Origin: Leptolyngbya sp. BC1307
GTDB lineage: Bacteria; Cyanobacteriota; Cyanobacteriia; Phormidesmidales; Phormidesmidaceae
DNA length: 64,000 bases
Direction: 5' to 3'
Assembly: GCF_002286735.1 (NCBI RefSeq)
Contig: NZ_NRTA01000004.1
Location: 124,001-188,000 of the forward strand
Position numbers and translations under genes: made by a program. The notes under the pieces are model-generated. The model was given only the letters and a program-made list of their open reading frames with translations. It was not told where the DNA came from and did not search any database. Below, piece by piece: positions 51,256-59,754 of this stretch (positions within the stretch are counted from its first letter, which is position 1; every line of letters starts with the position of its first letter).

Positions 51256-52188
51256 ATGCTGTCACCGGTTGTTGCTATGCCGCTTAACCAAAAGTCATCA
51301 AGCCTCAAGCAACTGACAACCGTTTCTCTCAATCCTATGTGGGCAGAAGAACTGCGGGCGATCTTGCGGGGGACAGCGGGCAGTTTCTTATTTGGCATTC
51401 CCCTGCTGTATACCGTTGAGGTGTGGGCGATTGGGTCTGCTACCGACTCGCTGCGGCTGTTGGGGGTGCAGGCTGTGACATTTGTCGTTGTGCTGCTGCT
51501 GACGCAGATTGAAGGCTTCCGGCGATCGCTCACTATTCAGCCAATCGAAACCGTGTTAGAAAGCATCGAGGCATTGGGAATTGGCATTGTTTGTGCAGCG
51601 ATCGCTCTGATTCTGCTGCGCCGGATCACCCTCGAAACCCCACTTTCAGAAGCACTCGGCAAACTCATTTTTGAAGGAGTCCCTTTTTCCCTCGGCGTGA
51701 CCCTGGCCCGCTCCACGCTTGAGCGTCGTCCGCGATCGCGCCGCACACTAGCCGAACCGTTTGCCACAGAGACCACCAGCTTTCGCAGTATTCTACGCGA
51801 TACTCTGATCGACATCGACGCCACGCTGATCGGCGCGATTGTAATTGCCTTCAGCATCGCCCCGACTGAAGAGATTGCCATCATTGCTTCAGCGCTGCCT
51901 GACCTGTGGCTGCTGCTGGTGATGGCCGCCTCTTTGCTAGTGTCTTACATTATTGTGTTTGCCTCTGGCTTTACTGACCGCAGTGAGCGCGCCGAACGCG
52001 GACTGCTGCTCACCCCCCTGACCGAAACCCTGGTAGCCTATGTCGTAGTGCTGATCGCTTCGGCCCTGATGCTAATCTTTTTTCAGCAGCTCAGCGGCGA
52101 TGATCCCTGGCAAGAATGGCTAGGCAATATAATCGTCTTAGGGTTGCCTGCGTCAGTCGGTGGAGCCGCCGGAAGAATTTTAGTGTAG
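51256..52188 (+). CDS. TIGR02587-family integral membrane protein
   Basis: 310 residues with about seven hydrophobic helices. The conserved part starts near residue 29, MWAEELRAILRGTAGSFLFG, and goes on IPLLYTVEVWAIG, LLLTQIEGFRR, LGKLIFEGVPFSLGVTLAR, and FSIAPTEEIAIIASAL. This is the pattern of the uncharacterised family TIGR02587, always found beside a TIGR02588 gene, which is also the case here (15 bp downstream). The first 28 residues, from ATG 51256, are polar and not conserved; ATG 51337 (MWAEEL) is a possible true start. Function unknown. Confidence 0.85.
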   Translation: MLSPVVAMPLNQKSSSLKQLTTVSLNPMWAEELRAILRGTAGSFLFGIPLLYTVEVWAIGSATDSLRLLGVQAVTFVVVLLLTQIEGFRRSLTIQPIETVLESIEALGIGIVCAAIALILLRRITLETPLSEALGKLIFEGVPFSLGVTLARSTLERRPRSRRTLAEPFATETTSFRSILRDTLIDIDATLIGAIVIAFSIAPTEEIAIIASALPDLWLLLVMAASLLVSYIIVFASGFTDRSERAERGLLLTPLTETLVAYVVVLIASALMLIFFQQLSGDDPWQEWLGNIIVLGLPASVGGAAGRILV

Positions 52189-52203
52189 GGACCTGGTTTT
52201 ACA

Positions 52204-52656
52204 TTGGCTGCAGATAAAAGCGATCCGACCGCGTCAGAGACGGCAGAGCAGGGCACAACAGACAGTAAGGCAGCGCGCAGCGCAAGGTCGCTCGCCGAAT
52301 GGGTCACACTCTCTCTCTCCGCCTTAGTTCTGACAGCCATTATCAGCCTGGTGCTCTACGACTGGCAAATTAGCAGAAGCCTCCCCCCCGCCTTCCAAGT
52401 CGAAATGGCCAAGACCACTCGCCTGACTGAAGGTCACTACTATGTGCCCTTTACCCTTCACAATACCGGTGGCCGCATTGCTAGAACCGTCCAGGTAGTT
52501 GCCAAACTCCACCTGCCTGACAACAGCGATGAGACTGGTGAACAACAGTTCGATTTCCTCTCTGGCAACGAACGTAAGAGAGGTGAATTTGTGTTTGAGC
52601 ACAATCCTCAGGCCGGAGAGCTAGTTATCAGAGTCGCTAGCTTTGGCTTGCCGTAG
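52204..52656 (+). CDS. TIGR02588-family protein, partner of the preceding membrane protein
   Basis: 150 residues. One membrane helix at about residues 35-55 (WVTLSLSALVLTAIISLVLY), a short loop, then a soluble beta domain: EGHYYVPFTLHNTGGRIAR, TVQVVAKLHLP, GEQQFDFLSGNERKRGEFVF. This is the C-terminal extracytoplasmic layout expected for TIGR02588, known only as a two-gene pair with TIGR02587. The only start in frame near the family N-terminus is TTG 52204, 15 bp after the previous stop, so translation is probably coupled. Function unknown. Confidence 0.82.
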   Translation: MAADKSDPTASETAEQGTTDSKAARSARSLAEWVTLSLSALVLTAIISLVLYDWQISRSLPPAFQVEMAKTTRLTEGHYYVPFTLHNTGGRIARTVQVVAKLHLPDNSDETGEQQFDFLSGNERKRGEFVFEHNPQAGELVIRVASFGLP

Positions 52657-52678
52657 GCCAGGGTTGAAACAGCCTCAG

Positions 52679-53803
52679 TTACTCATGAATGCGTCCGTTG
52701 GGCATGATGGTACCGGTCAGGCGAGCGCCCAGCAGCTTGACCATAATCTTGTCGCCATAGCCCACTTTGGCCCCGCTCAGGTCAGCCCCGCTCAGGTCAG
52801 CCCCGCTCAAATCTGCGCCAATCAGGTCAGCCCCACTCAAATCGGCATGGCTCAAGTCGGCCTGTAGCAAATTTGCTCGAAACAAACGCGCTTTACGCAG
52901 ATTCGCCCGATTGAGATTGACCCGGTGCATAAAGGTGTCGCTCAGGTCTGCGCCTGCTAGATCTGCGCCACTGAGATTGCGGCCTGAGAAGTCTTTTTCT
53001 TTGAGGTTGGCTCCCCGCAGATCTGCGCCGCTTAAGTCAGGGTCACGTTTAGAGCGGGCTGGCTGAGTGTAGTAGGGAAAACCACTGTTAGTTTGTGGGG
53101 CTGGTTGTGAGGAGGCTGGTTGCGATGAGGCTGACTTAGAAGGAGTTGAAGCGCTATCTCGACTGCGAAAGTAGCCGTTAGTTTGGCCGTTAGCTTGGCT
53201 GCTGGTCTGTCCGGTAGTTTGGTCAGGTGTCTTTGACTCTACCTTTTGGCTGTCGGCTGGGGTGTCTGTCTTCGAGCTAGGCGTCTTCCCATTAGACTGT
53301 CCGCTGCCTGCTGAGGCCTGGTCACTGGCAGACTGACGGGGCCACTGGCTGCTCGCATAGGGCCGGTAGCCATCGCCATAGGCACTGCTCGAATAGCTAG
53401 CAGCGCGGCGGTAGGCTTCATAGGGCGGACGATAGCCACCTGCCCGGCTATTGCTAGCGCTAGCCGACTGGTAGGAGGCGCGGCTGCGGCTGTAGGGCCG
53501 GTAGGTAGAATCATCGCCCGGGCGATAGGTTGAAGATCGAGATTGCGTTTTGCTCGCCGAGTCTGCCTTGACGGTGCTGCTAGCCGGGATTTTGCCATCG
53601 CGACACTGCGATCGCAAAAAAGAACGAGCCTCATTCAGCGCTTTGAGCTTTGCCTCAGCCTTGTCTCTGAGGCGTTCGCGATCAGCCGGAATCCGATCAG
53701 GATGCCAGATAAACACCAGATCCTTATACGACTGATTTACCTCCGTCATGGAAGTGCCCAGCTCTAGATCTAAAACTCTGTAGGCTTGTTCAATCTGATC
53801 CAT
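52679..53803 (-). CDS. J-domain protein with C-terminal pentapeptide repeats
   Basis: 374 residues in three parts. A J domain (residues about 3-68; EQAYRVLDLELGTSMTEV) has the HPD motif in FIWHPDRIPADRER and would stimulate an Hsp70 ATPase. Residues 75-250 are a low-complexity linker rich in Ser, Gln, Tyr, Arg and Pro. From about 258 to 365 come pentapeptide repeats (LSGADLRGANLKEKDFSG, then ADLSGADLIGADLSGADL), a right-handed beta-helix. J-domain proteins with pentapeptide repeats occur in cyanobacteria; the repeat part may choose the client or place. At DNA level the end shows recent 15-bp unit expansion (GCTCAGGTCAGCCCC). Confidence 0.9.
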   Translation of the reverse strand: MDQIEQAYRVLDLELGTSMTEVNQSYKDLVFIWHPDRIPADRERLRDKAEAKLKALNEARSFLRSQCRDGKIPASSTVKADSASKTQSRSSTYRPGDDSTYRPYSRSRASYQSASASNSRAGGYRPPYEAYRRAASYSSSAYGDGYRPYASSQWPRQSASDQASAGSGQSNGKTPSSKTDTPADSQKVESKTPDQTTGQTSSQANGQTNGYFRSRDSASTPSKSASSQPASSQPAPQTNSGFPYYTQPARSKRDPDLSGADLRGANLKEKDFSGRNLSGADLAGADLSDTFMHRVNLNRANLRKARLFRANLLQADLSHADLSGADLIGADLSGADLSGADLSGAKVGYGDKIMVKLLGARLTGTIMPNGRIHE

Positions 53804-54079
53804 ACGCGCCGGTCAGCGTGGTTTTTATAAAAACGGGTATCACTCTTACTTGGCACCTGAAGAACTTATGGCGAACATAGTCCGGTCTACAGTCCGACCG
53901 TAGCGCCTGCGCCGATTTGTCCCCCTTCAGAGTATAAAGGCCTAGCTCTGATTATGGCGGATAGCGCCCTGACCCTACGGCAATCGCAGCAAACTTTAAA
54001 AAGCCGCTTAACCTTCTGTAAGATTCACCCGGTAAACAGGAGGGCTGATGAGGGCGATCGCCCAATCCAGTTCTCTAAT

Positions 54080-55888
54080 CTAGTTCTCTGTCAGACTCAG
54101 CTCATTCAGGTTCCACAGTACGCCCCCCAACGCAGTATATTTCACATTCTCAACCTTGTTACGCACCGCACTCATTGAGTACTGCCCCACCAGATGAATG
54201 AAGGGCAGATTTTCTTGTACTAGCTCCTGAGTTTCTACATAGAGCGCTTTGCGTTTATCCTCGTCTAGCTCCTGAGCCGCCTTCACATACAGGTCGCTAA
54301 TCGATTGCTCCCAGTCATAGACCTCCCGGCCCGGCATTGGCCCAGCCCCTGCCGGCTGCTGATTAAATAAATGCAGCCCGCCATTGGCCAGCCATAAATT
54401 AGCGCTACTGTTGGGCTCTACACCAGCACCAAAGCCCAGCACTATCGCCTCCCAGTCCATGGACGTATCCATTTTGCCAACCAGCGCATTGAAGTCAATA
54501 GGCTGAAAATTTACCGTGATGCCGATTTTCTCTAGATTTTGCTTAATTTGCGCTCCGGCAGATTCTCTGATTTTATTGCCTACGTTGGTTTGCAGGGTAA
54601 AGCGCACCCGGTTGCCATCTGCGTCAAAGAGCTGATTGCCCCGGTACTCAAAACCCGCCGACTCTAGCAGCGTTCTGGCTTTTTCGAGGTTGTAGTCATA
54701 AACGGGGAGCCCCGACTCTGCGTAGTAAGGGCTTTGCGGCGCAATTTGAGAATTTTGCAGCTCTCCTAGCCCCTTAAAAATATTGTTAAGCATGGTGTCA
54801 CGGTCAATCGCATAGGCCACAGCCTGGCGAAATTCCAGCGCATTGAACCAGGCTGACTTAACGGGGTTTACGACTGGCTTGCCGTTGAGAGAACCTTTGT
54901 TGAGATTAAAAGTCAGAAACAGACGACTGGTGGTTGGCCCGCCGTTATACACGGTGTAGTTACCTTGTGCCTCATATTGCTTCATCAGCCCATAGTTATC
55001 TGGGGTGATGGTCATCAGGTCGGCATCGCCCGAGCGAAAGCGCACAAACTCGGCATCTTGCGAACTCACAACCGGCCACACTATTTCCTCAATGTAGGGC
55101 TGCTGCTCGCCATTAGGGCCTGTCTGCCAGTAATAGGGATTGCGCTGAAAAACAATGCGCTCGCCTGGAACGAACCGTTCGATTACGTAAAGACCATTAC
55201 AGACAATTGTAGAAGGGTCAGTCCCGGTCCCCCACTTAGACAGAAATAGCGGTTGCCCTTCGCTGTTTTTGGTCTTTACCGATTCTTCGAGCGCGTGCTT
55301 AGGCATAATGGCGATGCCGGTCACCCGCAAAAAAGGCGCAAATGGCTCTGGAATTCTGAACTCGACTCGCCGCCCGTCTAGCTTCCGGACAGTCGGCAGC
55401 TTGCCCTCTGCGCCAATCCGCAGAATATCGCGAGTATCAGTAGGAATTTCTTCGTTGAGGATTAGATCGTTATAGGTAAAGACGACATCGTCTACGGTCA
55501 GGGGCTCACCGTCTGACCACTGCAGGTCTTCTCTTAAGGTGTAGGTAATTGTCTGGCCATCTTCAGAAGTTTCCCAGGATTCTGCTAGCGCCGGAATAAT
55601 CTCGCTGGTGGTTTGGTCAATACCAATCAGGCCCTCATACATCAGAGCAAGTACCTGAGTGCTGGTACTTTCCTGGGTGAGCAGGTAGTTAAAGGTTTTA
55701 GGTTCGCCCAGTACGGTGCTGATTAGCCGAGGTACATCGGTGGCCTGCGTTCTGAAGTTTTCTAGCCGCAGTCGGTCTAAGCTACAGCTCGGCAAGGCTA
55801 CCGCCAACACCAGCATTGTCAGCCCTAGCAGCAGCAACCGCCACAGGCGTACGCCTCGCAACCGACTTTCCCACGTTTGCCAACTCAT
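54080..55888 (-). CDS. ABC transporter substrate-binding lipoprotein, family 5 (oligopeptide/dipeptide type)
   Basis: 602 residues. The N-terminus has a hydrophobic signal (LWRLLLLGLTMLVLAVALPSC) with lipobox ALPSC, so it is a probable lipoprotein. The mature part shows the family 5 hallmarks in order: LISTVLGEPKTFNYLLTQES, MYEGLIGIDQTTSEIIPALAESWE, YTLREDLQWSDGEPLTVDDVVF, and later LEFRQAVAYAIDRDTML and ARTLLESAGFEY. Ligands of this family are peptides, nickel chelates or sugars; no specific ligand can be named. Its permease and ATPase genes are not in the window. Confidence 0.92.
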   Translation of the reverse strand: MSWQTWESRLRGVRLWRLLLLGLTMLVLAVALPSCSLDRLRLENFRTQATDVPRLISTVLGEPKTFNYLLTQESTSTQVLALMYEGLIGIDQTTSEIIPALAESWETSEDGQTITYTLREDLQWSDGEPLTVDDVVFTYNDLILNEEIPTDTRDILRIGAEGKLPTVRKLDGRRVEFRIPEPFAPFLRVTGIAIMPKHALEESVKTKNSEGQPLFLSKWGTGTDPSTIVCNGLYVIERFVPGERIVFQRNPYYWQTGPNGEQQPYIEEIVWPVVSSQDAEFVRFRSGDADLMTITPDNYGLMKQYEAQGNYTVYNGGPTTSRLFLTFNLNKGSLNGKPVVNPVKSAWFNALEFRQAVAYAIDRDTMLNNIFKGLGELQNSQIAPQSPYYAESGLPVYDYNLEKARTLLESAGFEYRGNQLFDADGNRVRFTLQTNVGNKIRESAGAQIKQNLEKIGITVNFQPIDFNALVGKMDTSMDWEAIVLGFGAGVEPNSSANLWLANGGLHLFNQQPAGAGPMPGREVYDWEQSISDLYVKAAQELDEDKRKALYVETQELVQENLPFIHLVGQYSMSAVRNKVENVKYTALGGVLWNLNELSLTEN

Positions 55889-55932
55889 ACACTTACCAAA
55901 ATCTGCCTGAGTTTTTCATGATAGATAAAAAC

Positions 55933-58062
55933 TTAGCCGATTGGCGGGCTTTGCAGCACGACCAGGCTGCGGGCGGCAACGGTAATTTTGTCGTCTTCTC
56001 GGTAGGTCTTGGCGCGTTTGACAAAGCCTTCTGCTTTGGTGTCGATCAGTAAGCGCCAGGGGCGATCGCTCAATCCCTCAGGCAGCGCAAATTCTAGCAG
56101 CTCATAGTGAGCATTAAACATTAGCAAAAAGCTATCGTCTATCACCTGCTCGCCCCGGTGGTTGGGCGTGGCAATCTCTTCGCCATTGAGAAACACCGTC
56201 AGCGTTTTGACAAAGCCTGCCGTCCACTCGTCGTGCATTTCTGCACCTTCTACGTTAAACCAGCCAATATCGCTAATGCCCGAGCCGTGGATTTCGCGCC
56301 CGTAAAACCAGTGGCGACGACGAAATACCGGATGGTCGTGAACCAGGTCAATCAGTCGTTGGGTGTAGCGCAGCAGCGCCTTATTTTCGTCAGGTAGCTG
56401 CCAGTCGATCCACGACAGCTCATTGTCATGGCAGTAGGTATTGTTATTGCCAAGCTGCGATCGCCCCATCTCATCGCCTGCTATCAGCATCGGGACGCCC
56501 TGAGAGAGCAGCAGCGTCGCCAAAAAATTGCGCTGCTGCCGCGCCCTCAGTGCCAAGATCTCGGACTTATTAGTCTTGCCCTCTACGCCACAGTTCCAGG
56601 CGCGGTTGTGGTCTTCGCCATCGCGGTTATCTTCGCCGTTGGCTTCATTGTGCTTGCCGTTATAGCTGACCAAATCGCGCAGAGTAAACCCGTCATGGGC
56701 GGTGATGAAGTTAATGCTGGCGTGGGGTCTGCGCCCTGTGTGCTCATACAGATCGGAGCTACCGGTAAATCGCAGCGCAAATTCGCCCAGGGTGCTGTCT
56801 TCGCCCCGCCAGAAGTCTCGCGCCGTATCGCGATACTGACCATTCCACTCCGACCACAGCAGCGGAAATTTGCCCACCTGATAGCCGCCGTCTCCCACGT
56901 CCCAGGGTTCAGCAATCAGCTTTACTTTAGAAAGCACCGGGTCTTGGTGAATAATGTCAAAAAACGTCGCCAGCGTCCCCACTTCAAACATCTCACGCGC
57001 CAGCGCCGAAGCCAGGTCAAATCGAAAGCCGTCTACATGCATCTCTTGCACCCAGTAGCGCAGGCTGTCCATAATCAGCTTTAGCACCTGCGGGTGGCTC
57101 ATCTTCAGCGAGTTGCCGCAGCCAGTGTAGTCCATGTAGTAGCGTTCGTTGCCCTCGACCAGCCGGTAGTAGGCCGCGTTGTCAATACCGCGAAAGCTCA
57201 GGGTTGGCCCCATGTGGTTGCCCTCACCTGTGTGGTTGTACACCACGTCTAAGATCACCTCAATGCCCTCTACGTGCAGCGCCTTGACCATCGACTTAAA
57301 TTCTTTGACCTGCTCGCCAGTGCTGCCTGCCGCGCTATAGCCAGAGTAGGGCGCAAAGTAATTGAGTGAGTCGTAGCCCCAGTAGTTAGTCAGCCCTTTG
57401 TCTACCAGGTAGCCGGGCTTAGCATGAAAGTGGTGAATCGGCATCAGCTCCACGGCGCTAATGCCCAGGGATTTGAGGTGCTTAATCGCTGCCGGGTGAG
57501 CCAGGCCCGCATAGGTGCCCTGAAGCCGTTTGGGCACTTTGGGGTGTAGCTGTGTAAAGCCCTTGGTGTGCAGCTCGTAGATAATCGTCTCATTCCAGGG
57601 TATGGCCAAGGGGCGATCGCCTTCCCAGTTAAAGTCAGTATCGACGACGATGCACTTAGGCATAGATTTAGCGCTATCGGCATCGTTATAGCTCAGGTCT
57701 TCAGCCTCATTGAGCCAGTCGTAGCCAAAAGTTTCTTGCCCCGGGTCTACATCGCCAGCGATCGCCAGCGCATAAGGATCAATCAATAGCTTATTCGGAT
57801 TAAACCGATGGCCGTTCTCAGGGTCAAATGGCCCATGCACCCGGTAGCCATAGCGCTGACCCGGCTCAATCTCTGGGAAATAGCCGTGCCAAACGAAGTT
57901 ATAGACCTCCCGGAGCGGATAACGGGTCTCCTTGCCGCGCCTGCTAAACAGGCACAGCTCCACCTGGGTCGCGTTCTCAGAAAAGATAGCAAAGTTCGTT
58001 CCTCCACCATCCCAGGTTGCCCCTAACTGATTAGCTGTACCTGGCAGTTGTTGAATACTCAT
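55933..58062 (-). CDS. glgX: Glycogen debranching enzyme GlgX (isoamylase-type, GH13)
   Basis: Hydrolyses alpha-1,6 branches in glycogen. The 709 residues comprise an N-terminal CBM48-like domain (GATWDGGGTNFAIFSENATQ), and a GH13 barrel with region I DVVYNHTGEG, region II GFRFDLASAL holding the Asp nucleophile, region III LIAEPWDVG holding the Glu acid/base, and region IV FITAHDGFTL holding the third Asp. A C-terminal beta domain ends ARSLVVLQSPP. Length is normal for GlgX. Glycogen use in the dark is the likely role. It lies between the solute-binding lipoprotein and the trypsin-like gene, with no common operon visible. Confidence 0.96.
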   Translation of the reverse strand: MSIQQLPGTANQLGATWDGGGTNFAIFSENATQVELCLFSRRGKETRYPLREVYNFVWHGYFPEIEPGQRYGYRVHGPFDPENGHRFNPNKLLIDPYALAIAGDVDPGQETFGYDWLNEAEDLSYNDADSAKSMPKCIVVDTDFNWEGDRPLAIPWNETIIYELHTKGFTQLHPKVPKRLQGTYAGLAHPAAIKHLKSLGISAVELMPIHHFHAKPGYLVDKGLTNYWGYDSLNYFAPYSGYSAAGSTGEQVKEFKSMVKALHVEGIEVILDVVYNHTGEGNHMGPTLSFRGIDNAAYYRLVEGNERYYMDYTGCGNSLKMSHPQVLKLIMDSLRYWVQEMHVDGFRFDLASALAREMFEVGTLATFFDIIHQDPVLSKVKLIAEPWDVGDGGYQVGKFPLLWSEWNGQYRDTARDFWRGEDSTLGEFALRFTGSSDLYEHTGRRPHASINFITAHDGFTLRDLVSYNGKHNEANGEDNRDGEDHNRAWNCGVEGKTNKSEILALRARQQRNFLATLLLSQGVPMLIAGDEMGRSQLGNNNTYCHDNELSWIDWQLPDENKALLRYTQRLIDLVHDHPVFRRRHWFYGREIHGSGISDIGWFNVEGAEMHDEWTAGFVKTLTVFLNGEEIATPNHRGEQVIDDSFLLMFNAHYELLEFALPEGLSDRPWRLLIDTKAEGFVKRAKTYREDDKITVAARSLVVLQSPPIG

Positions 58063-58170
58063 AGAAGAAGCAGGCTTGGGAATATGGGCGATCGCGACAT
58101 CAAATCTGTAAAGATGTTCTCAATAGCATACCGCGCCTTTCTCAGAGGGAGTAACGTTTGGCTCTCGGCT

Positions 58171-58214
58171 GCCCGTCAAAAGCCCGTCAAAAGCCCGTCA
58201 AAAGCCCGTCAAAA
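58171..58214. repeat. 11-bp perfect tandem repeat (four copies)
   Basis: GCCCGTCAAAA at 58171, 58182, 58193 and 58204, ending 16 bp before the preferred start of the trypsin-like gene, thus in its leader. A length of 11 bp is not a multiple of three, so it argues against translation starting upstream. Confidence 0.9.
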
Positions 58215-58230
58215 GACCATCGAAAGCTTT

Positions 58231-59022
58231 ATGATCATCCGTCACGATATTGAACCCGCTCTTCATCTATCGAGCCCGGCCCAGTTTCCGGCAGTCGTGC
58301 CGGTAGATACCCGTCAACAAGAAGTGCTGGTCGTCTACGACGATATTGACCAGCTGCTCAAACCCAGTCTGCTCCCTGCTGTTCAGTCAGTCCCCGACGT
58401 TTATGCTCGCTGCGATGGCATGGGTACGCTGATTCAGCCCCTTTGGATTCTAAGCGCAGCACATGTCGCTGTAGAACTTGCTATCAGTCACAAAATCGAA
58501 TTCGCTAACACCCCCTACGCCATTCAGCAGATAATAATTCATCCTGATTTTTATACCTATAGTAGCCATAGAGAAATCTCTGAAGTGCAGAACGATATTG
58601 CGCTAATTCAGCTACAGCATCCAGTTCAAGGCATCGCGCCGCTACCGCTTTACCGGCAAACAGACGAACTCCGACAAACAGCAACCTTCGTTGGGCAAGG
58701 AGACTTCGGCACCGGACTGATCGGCCCAGACCAAGTAGATGGAAAAATGCGAATAGCCACCAATCGCATCGAAAAAGTAGACGATCAGTGGCTAATTTTT
58801 AAGTTCGATGCGCCCCCCGAGGCAACAGAGCTAGAAGGCATCTCCGGGCCAGGCGACGGCGGCTCCCCCGCTTTGCTAAAAACAGCTCAGGGCTGGGCCG
58901 TAGCCGGAGTCAGAGCCGGTCAAGACTCAGCCAGGCTGGGCGAAGGTTACTACGGCGTCTGGGAATATTACACCCGCATCTCACATCACCTGGACTGGAT
59001 TGACTCAATCATGCAGCCATAA
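58231..59022 (+). CDS. Trypsin-like (S1-fold) protein with altered serine motif
   Basis: 263 residues from ATG 58231. The frame is open to 58048, but the upstream part crosses an 11-bp repeat. The His of the triad is His78 in ILSAAHVA, and the Asp is Asp122 in NDIALIQL, both typical. At the serine site, where S1 proteases have GDSGGP, this protein reads GPGDGGSPALL: the Ser195 position is Gly210, with a Ser two residues later (Ser212). It may be inactive, or may use a shifted serine. No signal peptide is visible, so it may be cytoplasmic. HPDFYTYSSHREI resembles the usual loop before the Asp. The gene is divergent from glgX and converges with ctaE. Confidence 0.83.
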   Translation: MIIRHDIEPALHLSSPAQFPAVVPVDTRQQEVLVVYDDIDQLLKPSLLPAVQSVPDVYARCDGMGTLIQPLWILSAAHVAVELAISHKIEFANTPYAIQQIIIHPDFYTYSSHREISEVQNDIALIQLQHPVQGIAPLPLYRQTDELRQTATFVGQGDFGTGLIGPDQVDGKMRIATNRIEKVDDQWLIFKFDAPPEATELEGISGPGDGGSPALLKTAQGWAVAGVRAGQDSARLGEGYYGVWEYYTRISHHLDWIDSIMQP

Positions 59023-59029
59023 AGTCTGC

Positions 59030-59650
59030 TCACCACAGATACAGCAAGATAAACAAAATAATCCAAATCACATCGACAAAGTGCCAATACAGCTCTACCG
59101 CTTCAATGCCGAAGTGATTTTCGCTGGAGTAATGGCCAGGCTGACGCGATCGCAGCAAAACAGCCACCATCAGCAGCAGACCCACCAGCACATGCAGGCC
59201 GTGGAAACCCGTCAGCACATAAAAAGTACTGGCAAACAGATTATCTCGCAGCCCAAACTCTAAGTTGCTGTACTCATAGAGCTGACCTAGCAAGAAAACG
59301 GTTCCCATGATGATGGTGACGCTAAACCAGGTTCTGACGCCATCTACATTGTTGTTTTTGACGGCGGTATCTGCTTTGTGAATGACAAAACTGCTAGAGA
59401 TTAAGATCAGTGAGTTAATCCCAGGCAGCAGAACCTCTAGCTCCGGCGTCCCCGTTGGCGGCCACTCTACGGCTACCAGCCGAAAGGTGACATAGGCAAT
59501 AAATAAGCCCATGAACAGCATACTCTCAGCACACAGAAACACCAGCACGCCAAACAAGCGATGGTCAGGATGCTCCTCATGGTGACTAGCTGCGCCCTCT
59601 TGAGCGATATTGATCACGCCCTCAGCCGTATTAACAGAAGAACCTTGCAT
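59030..59650 (-). CDS. ctaE: Cytochrome c oxidase subunit III
   Basis: Non-catalytic core subunit of the aa3-type respiratory oxidase. The 206-residue protein has five hydrophobic helices: residues about 30-52 (FGVLVFLCAESMLFMGLFIAY), 72-92, 110-132, 150-172 (GFHGLHVLVGLLLMVAVLL), and 185-205 (WHFVDVIWIILFILLYLW). The GFHGLHVLVG and YWHFVDVIWI segments are typical. Its short form (five helices) is common in cyanobacteria. It is the third gene of ctaC-ctaD-ctaE, 104 bp after ctaD. Confidence 0.95.
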   Translation of the reverse strand: MQGSSVNTAEGVINIAQEGAASHHEEHPDHRLFGVLVFLCAESMLFMGLFIAYVTFRLVAVEWPPTGTPELEVLLPGINSLILISSSFVIHKADTAVKNNNVDGVRTWFSVTIIMGTVFLLGQLYEYSNLEFGLRDNLFASTFYVLTGFHGLHVLVGLLLMVAVLLRSRQPGHYSSENHFGIEAVELYWHFVDVIWIILFILLYLW

Positions 59651-59754
59651 AGGTAAGTATCAGTGGTGTTTGCAATCGTTGAGTATTCAACTGAAAAGAA
59701 AAAGGTTAGCTCACACCCCGCCGCTGATCTAACGAGAGTATGTGAGCTACTTTT

